Positions 56,943 to 64,000 of a stretch of 64,000 nt of DNA are shown piece by piece. Each line of letters opens with the position of its first letter. Position 1 is the first letter of the stretch. The DNA lies in assembly GCA_020881915.1 (NCBI GenBank), contig JAJFPB010000005.1, positions 2,294,001 to 2,358,000 of the forward strand, in the 5' to 3' direction. Origin of the DNA: Paramyrothecium sp. XJ0827. Taxonomy: Eukaryota > Ascomycota > Sordariomycetes > Hypocreales > Stachybotryaceae. The notes beneath the pieces were generated by a model. The model had not been told where the DNA came from. It ran no database searches and saw only the letters and a program-made list of their open reading frames with translations. A program made the position numbers and the translations under genes.

Positions 56943-57328
56943 ACGGTACGGTACCCGCCTGCCCTGCCGCAGGTGTGCCGGTCATTGCTTTTGCATTATT
57001 GTTACAGCTTCTCGTCCAGCCCGGTTACCGCCTCGTGCAATTGACTTCGGCCAGCACGAGGCTGCCCATTGCCCTAAGACAAAGACAGCGCGTTGGCGGC
57101 CGTTTGCCTACATCTGCCTCTTACTTCCTTTCCTCCCATCTCGCCGCCCGGGACCTTTTCTGACCGTTTCATCCGGTCCCAGCTTACGATTGGCTTTGGA
57201 GGAGTTCGGGAGGGCATCGTCAACCTCGATTCCATGCGACTGGCAAGCCGCATGGCGCCATTGGCCGGCACTCAATGTCCCCTCGATCGACACGCCTCAC
57301 CCATCACAATCATATCAACCAGTCCACC

Positions 57329-60300
57329 ATGACTGGGCCATCTCTCTCTCACATCCTCTCGCCTTCATGTCCGGCTCCAGAACCTCCACATCAGTCAAAC
57401 TCATCCGCCCATGCCGGCATCGGCGAACAAGCTGCGAGCCATTTCGCCGAACCTCCTGGTTCGCAGAGCTCCACGCTTCAAGTTCAAGCTCATGGCCACC
57501 TGGACCCAGGCGTAACCCTCAGTAAAGATGAGCGTCTTCAATCTCCTGCGGCAGGGTCCCAACCGAGCCATAATCTCAAAAATTTGTATGCCTGCCGCGA
57601 CTGCGGCCGCTCCTATTCGCGGCCTGAGCATCTTGTGCGCCATGTCCAAACCCATACGCTCGGCAGACGCTTCATTTGTGACATCTGCCAGAAGTCCTTT
57701 GCCCGCAAGGACCTTCTACGCCGGCACGTTGTCAACCACGAAAACGATTCCCCTAGCAAACGGCGTCGCCTTACCTCGTCTCCTGCTGCTGCGGCTGCCG
57801 CCGCCGCCGCTGCCACTGGCCGTGTTTCTCAGGCTTGCCGATCTTGCGCGGCTGCTCGCGTCAAGTGCGACGATACTAAACCCTGCAAGCGCTGCAAGCA
57901 TCGCAACATTGCTTGCGTTTCGTCAGAGGCCGGCTCCAGTTCTGCCATGCATTTTGTTCAACACTCTGCAAGTGCTCATTCGAACACTGGCAGCACGGTC
58001 TCGAACACGTCCCCGATCTCATCCTCACCAGACTCTAACAGTCACCCCAGATCGGTGCCAGCCGAGGCTGCGAATTCATGGGCAGCAGGCTTTGAAAGCG
58101 ATTCTTATGGCCCGCCACTTTCATCAGGACGCCAAGAAAGCCAGGATACCAGCCCTGGAGTTGTGATGCATCAAGGTTAGCGGACACAAGTCAACCCTCA
58201 TCCATCTCCTGTTCTTGCTTCGTCCGTACGCTAATCACCATGGCTTCTCTGTTTAGATGCTGGGCTCCCCCAATTTGAGCCTCCTGATGTTTTAAACAAT
58301 ACCAATACGCCAGCCTTCCACAGTTTCTTACGGGATGTCCTGTACGAACAGCCTGCGGCCATCACAAAGCCCATTGAGCCTCAGGGCTTAGCCGTCTTGG
58401 ACTTCTGCGACAATGTTAGTCTAGACCTGACTGATGTCGATCTCGGTCTTCTCGGCAATTGGAATTTAGATGGCTTATCCGGAATGATACCAACTGGGCA
58501 AGACATGGTCGCAGGAGCCAAACAGCCCGTTGATATCTCCCAAATGCATCAGAGCCTCGTAAAGGCGTGGACAAACTCACCATGGCGGTGGGATCCAAAC
58601 ATCCATGACAGTGGCTATGGGGAACAAGGCAACCTGCCCCTCCCATCCGCCGACGATACAAATGCACAGCTGAAAGCCAGCGGCTATCAATTAGACCGGG
58701 TTGTTAAGGAGAAGCTGCAGCAATCAGGCCGGGACCAAGTCTTTGCCATTGTGATGGGCATCTGCCGCCAAAACTCTACCTTGGACCGCGTCTCGGCTTC
58801 GTTTCCGAACGTCGACCTCATGGATATGCTGGTACATGTGTTTCTTACATCGCACGCTTGTCAGGTATCAGGATGGGTCCATTTCCCGACATTCGAACTG
58901 AACGCGCAATGGCCAGAGTGGCTTGCCGTCGCGGCCGCCGCTGGCGCCGTCTTGATGCCAGTTCCGACACTCCGTAAATTCGGTCTAGCTCTACAAGAGG
59001 CAGTCCGTGAGTCTCTTGCTCGTCGTCCTTGTTTTTCCGCCAGCGTGCTAACCCGGTGTGATCGCAGGAATATCAATACCAGAAAGAGTAGGCGGCAAAT
59101 TTTTTTTTTGGCGCCTGACCATAGCTAACCATCTTGCAGTTTGAGAAGAAGAACGCAGCCATTCAGGATTCTGGTCTTGTTCAATCCCTTATATTGTTGC
59201 AAGACATCGCCTTGTGGAGCGGAAATCGTCGAAAGATGGAGATTGCTGAGTGTCATCTTCAAATCCCCGTGACAGTGAGTGTGGCCTAGACCTATCGACA
59301 AGTTCAGTAACGCTCAAATTGGTTAGATGATGCGATACCGTCGCAAGTTCCAACGGTCCTCATACGATATCATCATCGTCAATGAATCCGATAATGGTCC
59401 CGTTTTAGAACAGAAATGGCGGGCATGGAGCGAGCGCGAGCATTGGAAACGGTTTGTTGATATTGCCAATTGAGCCCCCGAGTTCGAAGCTGACATTAGC
59501 AAGCCTCGTGTTTCATTGCTATCTTCGAGACTCGCAAACATCGATGACGACTTTAACAAACCCCTCTATGTCTTATTCCGAGTTGACGCTGCCCCTTCCA
59601 GAAGCAAAGGAATTGTGGTTTGCCAAAAGCGCAACCGAATGGAAGCTTCGGTACCTCGAGACCAACTCTGGTCACCACAAACGAGGACCCTCAGTTGGCG
59701 ACCTCATGCGTGACATGCAACTTCTCATCCACAACCAGGCGCGCCTCGACGTGCAGTTCTCGATTTCCATCTTCCTGCATGGGTTTTGGACTCTGATCCT
59801 GGAATACCGGCAACTTTGCGCAGCTCATCGCTGGCGCTCTTACGCAAACGGACCTGGAAGCACAACGCAACTCCTGCTAAACTCACGTCATCAAGAGCTG
59901 GTCAAAGAGCTGCAGGCGTTCCAGGCGGTTACGGCTGAACTCCCGGACATGACAGCGCAGGAGCACGTCATACTCAATTTGCTGTCGTTGAACCTACATG
60001 TATCTTTGGATGACTTGCAGCTCTTCGGAGGCAAGGAAGGCGAGGCCCAGGCGCGCCGCATATACCCGGTGCTGCAACAGTGGGCGGCGGGTGCTGAGTC
60101 CAGGGCGGCTGTCTGGTATGCCGGCCAAGTCCTGCGATACGCCAAATGCTTTCCTGCTGGTCACCTGAAGGACTTTTACGCTGTGGCGGTACATCATGCG
60201 TCGCTTGCACTCTGGACGTACGGCGTTGTGGTCCGGGCTGCTTGTCCACAGCCCCCATCGCTGCAGTATGGCTACGATCTCGTCTATCTCGACGGGACCG

Positions 60301-60545
60301 ACGTGGTCGCCATGCAGAAATTTGTCGGATTTGGCCAGGGCCAGCCCTTCATCCGAGGACCGACCAACCGTGACGAAGCCGCCGAAGCCTCAGTGCGAGA
60401 CCCTCGGGCATGTATGGTGTTGGCCGAGGAGGTCCTGCGGACGAATTGTGCCCAAGGGCCGGATTCGACCCCTACCATTGTCGAGAATCTCTGCCATCTC
60501 ATCAGACAGCTTGGACAGGCGGCATGGGCGGTTGGACTGGGTTGA
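57329..60545 (+). CDS. Transcription factor with C2H2 fingers, a Zn2Cys6 cluster and a fungal-specific domain
   Basis: Six exons: 57329-58175, 58257-59006, 59068-59087, 59140-59274, 59327-59451 and 59504-60545; 972 aa. The start ATG has a CCACCATGA context. Two C2H2 fingers occupy residues 87-137 (YACRDCGRSYSRPEHLVRH and FICDICQKSFARKDLLRRH). A basic patch SPSKRRR follows, then a poly-Ala run. Next is a Zn2Cys6 cluster with Cys170, 173, 180, 186, 189 and 196 (ACRSCAAARVKC, PCKRCKHRNIAC). The remaining ~700 residues form the fungal-specific transcription factor domain, including SGWVHFPTFELNAQWPEWL and ERFEKKNAAIQDSGLVQSL across the 20-bp exon. The fifth intron uses a CAAG acceptor chosen by phase (HWKRLVFHCYL). 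Nuclear DNA-binding regulator; targets unknown, possibly nearby oxidoreductase genes. Confidence 0.92.
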
Positions 60546-61129
60546 TCCAATATACGAAATATTGCTGAAAATACGTGAGTTAAGCCATGTAGATATAGCA
60601 ACTAGATGATACCCAATTTGATCGTGCAATGTCGAATCTTCTGACCTCTTTTTGGTCTTTCTTCCTTCTCTCCTCTCCTTTTTATTGCGGGGTTTGAGCT
60701 TGTGTTCTCTCACAGAATCGTTCGATTGAGCATCTTGTGGTTGTCATGCTAGCATTCAGTGGTGTGAATGACTGTGTTGACCCCCATCCTGGTGCTCCCC
60801 CACCTTCTTGGGGGTACCTGACAGTTCATGGGGGGACCTAAAGTGGTCAGAGGACGACGCTAACATGTGATTAGTGGCCGCCGGATCGGGAGTCTCGAGA
60901 CAGCCTCACGATGAAAGCTGCCTGGCTGACAAGCGCAGGCGACAATTTGCGTTGCAGACAACTTGAGCGAGCATCTTATTCAGTGTTCTCGTGCGATATC
61001 CTGCTAGAGTAGCTGCAAATCTCCCCTTCCCTGAGATACGCAGATCCTCGCCCCGCCCACCCCAGAAATCACCGAAACTGTAGCTCCAGCCCGCCCTTGC
61101 CGTACGTTCCGCGCTCACATCCCCGCGCC
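60546..61129. other. Intergenic, 584 bp
   Basis: Regulator 3' region and promoter of the hydrolase gene. A CCCCCAC/CTTGGGGG repeat-like stretch lies near 60795-60835. No gene was seen. Confidence 0.5.
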
Positions 61130-62457
61130 ATGAGCAGCTGGCTCTCCTCGTCCTCGCCGTCGTCCTCGTCGACGACGGTCGCCGTCACCGTCACGGCCGT
61201 CGTCACGGCCTCGTTCCTCGTCCTCGCCAAGGCGTCGCTGTGGCCCCGACGTCCCGCCGTGCTCCGCGGCCCGCTCAAGACGCTGTCGCCGGCCGCGCGG
61301 GGCGAGGTCGACCGCTTGATCGCCGGCAATGTGCTTCCGGGCGCTCGGGACGTCGAAACTCCGGTGCGTCCTTTCCTTCCTCTCCCCTCTCGGAGCTACC
61401 GGGGGCGTTGCCGAGAGCTTCTCCTCTCTCCGTGTGTCTGTGTGTGCTTGGCTGTGGGAGACTGACTGAACCGCGTAGTATGGCTCGATACGCGTGTACG
61501 AGTTCGGCCCCGAGGACGGCGAGAAGGTCCTCTTCATTCACGGCATCAGCACTTCCTCCATGACGCTGGAGCCTATTGCAAAGTCCTTGGTCAAGCGCGG
61601 CTGCCGTGTCATGCTCTTCGTACGTACGCCCAGTGGTGTTCTTCCTCTGGCGCCTTGCTAACTCTGGATCCTGCCCGTAGGACTTATTCGGTCGAGGCTT
61701 CTCTGATGGCGTGGGCGATTTACCCCATGACCCTCGCCTCTACATAACCCAGGCTCTCCTCGCTCTCGCCTCCAGCCCCCTCGCATGGACAGGCGACGAT
61801 GCCTTCCGCCTCGTCGGCTACTCCCTGGGCGGCGGCATTGCTGTCCACTTTGCCAACGCTTTCCCCCGCCTCGTATCCTCCCTTGTTCTCCTGGCTCCTG
61901 CCGGCCTCATCCGCGCCGAGAGCTTCGGTATCACCCGCCACATCTACACATCCGGCCTCGTACCCGAGGTCCTCCTCGCCAAGCTGACTGGCCAGCGCCT
62001 GCAGCAACCCATCGCCTCCTCCAAGAAAGCACGAGCCGCCGCCGAGGCTGACGCGCAGATCAAGCTCGCCGCCGCCGAGGCCGCGGACCCGGCCGACGGC
62101 GAGGCCATCACGCCTCTGGAGCAACGCGTGCTAAAGTACGTGCGGTGGATGGTGGCTAACCACGGCGGCTTCGTCCCGGCCTTCATGTCGTCCATCCGCC
62201 ACGCCCCCCTGATAGACCAGCACAGCAGCTGGGAGAAGCTGGCGCAGCGCAAGGCCGGCTCGACAATCGTCCTGTTGGCCAGAAGCGACGAAATCATCAA
62301 TGTCGAGGACTATGTGAAGGTTGCGCTGCCTCTCGTCGGCGGCGACGAGCACGTCGTCTGGAGAGTCTTGCCGGGCGGCCACGACTTTGTCATGACGCAC
62401 GCGCAGGACATCGTCAAGGTGCTAGACGAGCAATGGGGGATGGAGGCGGTCAACTGA
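61130..62457 (+). CDS. Membrane-anchored alpha/beta hydrolase
   Basis: Exons 61130-61363, 61479-61619 and 61681-62457, introns 115 and 61 bp, all phase 0; 383 aa. An N-terminal Ser-rich tail and a single hydrophobic helix (TTVAVTVTAVVTASFLVLAK, about residues 15-34) suggest anchoring in ER or another endomembrane. The hydrolase core shows the oxyanion motif FIHGIS, DLFGRGFSDG, nucleophile Ser173 in GYSLGGG, acid Asp328 in RSDEI and His359 in GGHDF, a complete triad. A helical cap region (about residues 215-290) is Ala/Lys-rich. Likely an esterase, lipase or epoxide-hydrolase-like enzyme; the substrate is not evident. Strong bias to GCC/CTC codons, as in qri7 but milder. Confidence 0.88.
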
Positions 62458-62686
62458 ACCTGATGCTGGAGCCCCCGGCACGTTCACACTAAAGAGATAA
62501 ATTTTCATTAAGGATGAAGTCTGTAGCTGAGTCTATAGATGAGTGGCGTCGCCCACCGTTGCACTGTTTAAAGAGTAGATGAAGTATAGATTACAACCAA
62601 ATAGATGGCATGACATGACTGAGTGAAGCTGCCACGAATACATGATTTTCCGTCCCAATGCTTTGCATTCCATCCAAACGCCAAAT

Positions 62687-64000
62687 TTACCGATCGAGAG
62701 CCTGGCTCTGGCACTGTTCAAAACATTAGCAAGCGCCACTCAAAAGGACTGTGGAGCGGGATGAGGGAGAAACTTACCATTTGCCAGTACACACCGCGCT
62801 TCTTGAGCAGCTCAGCGTGGCTGCCCTGCTCGAGCAGCTGTCCCTCGCCGAGCACAAAAATGACATCCGCGTTCTGCACCGTCGCCAGTCTGTGCGCGAC
62901 AACGACCATGGTTCGGCCCTTGCCCGCGCGCTCGAAGGCGGCCTGCACGAGCTTCTCGCTCTCCGAGTCGAGCGAACTGGTGGCCTCGTCGAGCAGCAAG
63001 ATGTTGGGGTTCCTGATCAGGGCGCGAGCGATGGCAATGCGCTGCTTCTGCCCGCCGGAGAGGGACACGCCACGCGAGCCGATGTTGGTGTTGTAGCCTT
63101 CGGGAAGGGAGACGATGAAGTCGTGGATCGAGGCATCGCGGCAAGCCTGGTGTAGCTGCTCGTCTGTGACCTTTTCAGGATCAACGCCTAGAAGTATGTT
63201 CTCCCTCAGAGTGCCTGGTGGAGAAAGTCAGATCTGTTTGGGCGGGTAGAAAAGAGGGAGACGAGAGGCCATACCTTGAAATAGAGTAGCCTCTTGAGCA
63301 ACCAGAGACAAGTTTTTGCGGTATTCGAACACGTTCATTTCGGCGATGTCCTGTCCGTTGCAGAGGATCTTGCCTTTGTCCAAGTCGTAGAACCTTCATT
63401 TTGGTTAGTCTTCAAGATTACGCATTGCTTGGGTGGTCTTACCTCTCCAACAAGGCAATGATACTCGTCTTGCCACACCCAGATGCACCTACTAGAGCAG
63501 CAAACTGGCCCTTCTCGATAGTCAAGTTGAGTCCTTTGAACACGGGCACATCGCGGCTAGGATACTTGAAATGCAGGTTCTGGAGCTCAATCTTCGCACC
63601 GCCCTCGACTTCGGCGACTTGCTCCGTCTCGGAGCTCTCGGCAGGGAGACGGCTTTCTCGCATGTTGAGGATGCGGTTGGATGCGGCTGTGACTTGAGCC
63701 GCGTTCGGGCCGAAGCTCAAACTCTGGCCGGCCGCTTCTCCGGCGTTGGTGATTGCCATGAAGCACACGAAGAAGTTGACGATTTGGTACTCGCCGCTCA
63801 GCAAAAGGCGGCCACCGTAGTAGAAGATGAGTGCTTGGCAGGCCATGGTGACACTATCAGCGAAGCCAAAGAACAAACTCACCCAACGGGCCTTCTTGTA
63901 AGCAGAAACGACGTGTCCGTTGCAAAGAGTCCCAAATCGCTTGCAGATGGGGCCCTCGAGCGTCAAAGACGTAACTGTCCTGAAGGCGCCGATCGACTCC
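62687..64000 (-). CDS. ABC transporter, ABCB/MDR type (C-terminal part, cut by window edge)
   Basis: Visible exons are complement 63443-64000 (continues beyond the window), 63275-63393, 62778-63214 and 62687-62713; about 379 C-terminal residues. It includes the end of the second transmembrane domain (SIGAFRTVTSLTLEG, GRLLLSGEYQIVNFFVCFMA) and the second nucleotide-binding domain: Walker A GASGCGKTS, Q-loop VAQEATLFQG, signature LSGGQKQRIAIARAL, Walker B NILLLDEATSSLD and H-loop VVAHRLATV. The last exon is only 27 bp and ends CQSQALDR. The arrangement matches full-size fungal ABCB exporters (multidrug or a-factor/Ste6-like), which pump lipophilic compounds or peptides across the plasma membrane. 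The N-terminal half lies outside the window, so length and substrate class cannot be judged. Confidence 0.93.

Larger units (their letters stand above)
54395..57328. other. Intergenic, 2.9 kb, with possible gene relics
   Basis: Between the SDR and regulator genes. It holds a coding-like minus-strand frame interrupted by a stop (54712-54975, listed separately). A further minus-strand frame at 55221-55436 has ordinary amino-acid composition (LPWLAIASLQNVMPTSPRTA) but no start exon. There are also an AGGTAC-rich stretch at 56821-56880 and a 10-C run at 56933-56942. Confidence 0.5.

Overview
The window is nuclear DNA of a filamentous ascomycete, most likely a Sordariomycete and plausibly of the order Hypocreales. 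The evidence is gene style: short introns of about 46-150 bp with GTRNGT donors and YAG acceptors, intergenic gaps of 0.3-4 kb, no operons, and typically fungal protein families (carboxypeptidase Y, an Mnn10-type mannosyltransferase, a tricalbin, a Zn2Cys6 regulator, a CE16-like esterase). No ribosomal RNA, tRNA, CRISPR array or intact transposon was recognised. Exon boundaries were worked out by hand from splice consensus, reading phase and family similarity; each spliced model below has a length divisible by three.

Layout. 0-11 kb: carboxypeptidase Y (-), ribosome maturation factor SBDS/Sdo1 (+) facing ribosomal protein S18 (-), an F-box-like unknown protein (-), and a small Ser-rich conserved protein (-). 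12-22 kb: a polytopic membrane protein of unknown function (-), a sucrose/alpha-glucoside-type H+ symporter (+), a small secreted four-cysteine protein (-), a MAPEG-family membrane protein (-), and a secreted GH16 beta-glucanase (-). 23-36 kb: an Mnn10-like Golgi mannosyltransferase (-), a 4.3-kb gap, a large single-pass membrane protein (+), the mitochondrial tRNA t6A enzyme Qri7 (+), and proteasome beta5/Pre2 (-). 36-49 kb: a tricalbin ER-plasma membrane tether (-), a secreted GDSL/CE16-like esterase (-), and a FYVE plus RING protein resembling Pib1 (-). 50-64 kb: a flavin monooxygenase fused to an acetoacetate-decarboxylase-like domain (-), a divergent short-chain dehydrogenase (+), a regulator carrying both C2H2 and Zn2Cys6 fingers (+), a membrane-anchored alpha/beta hydrolase (+), and the C-terminal part of a full-size ABCB transporter (-), cut by the right edge.

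Most of the window is housekeeping. The part that looks accessory is about 49-61 kb. There the FMO-ADC fusion and the SDR are transcribed away from a shared 0.94-kb promoter region. A possible decayed gene and a dual-finger transcription factor follow. This could be a small aromatic or polyketide-type oxidation locus, but no substrate can be read from the sequence. Cell-wall and secretory functions also recur (glucanase, mannosyltransferase, CE16-like esterase, small secreted protein), without signs that they form a cluster.
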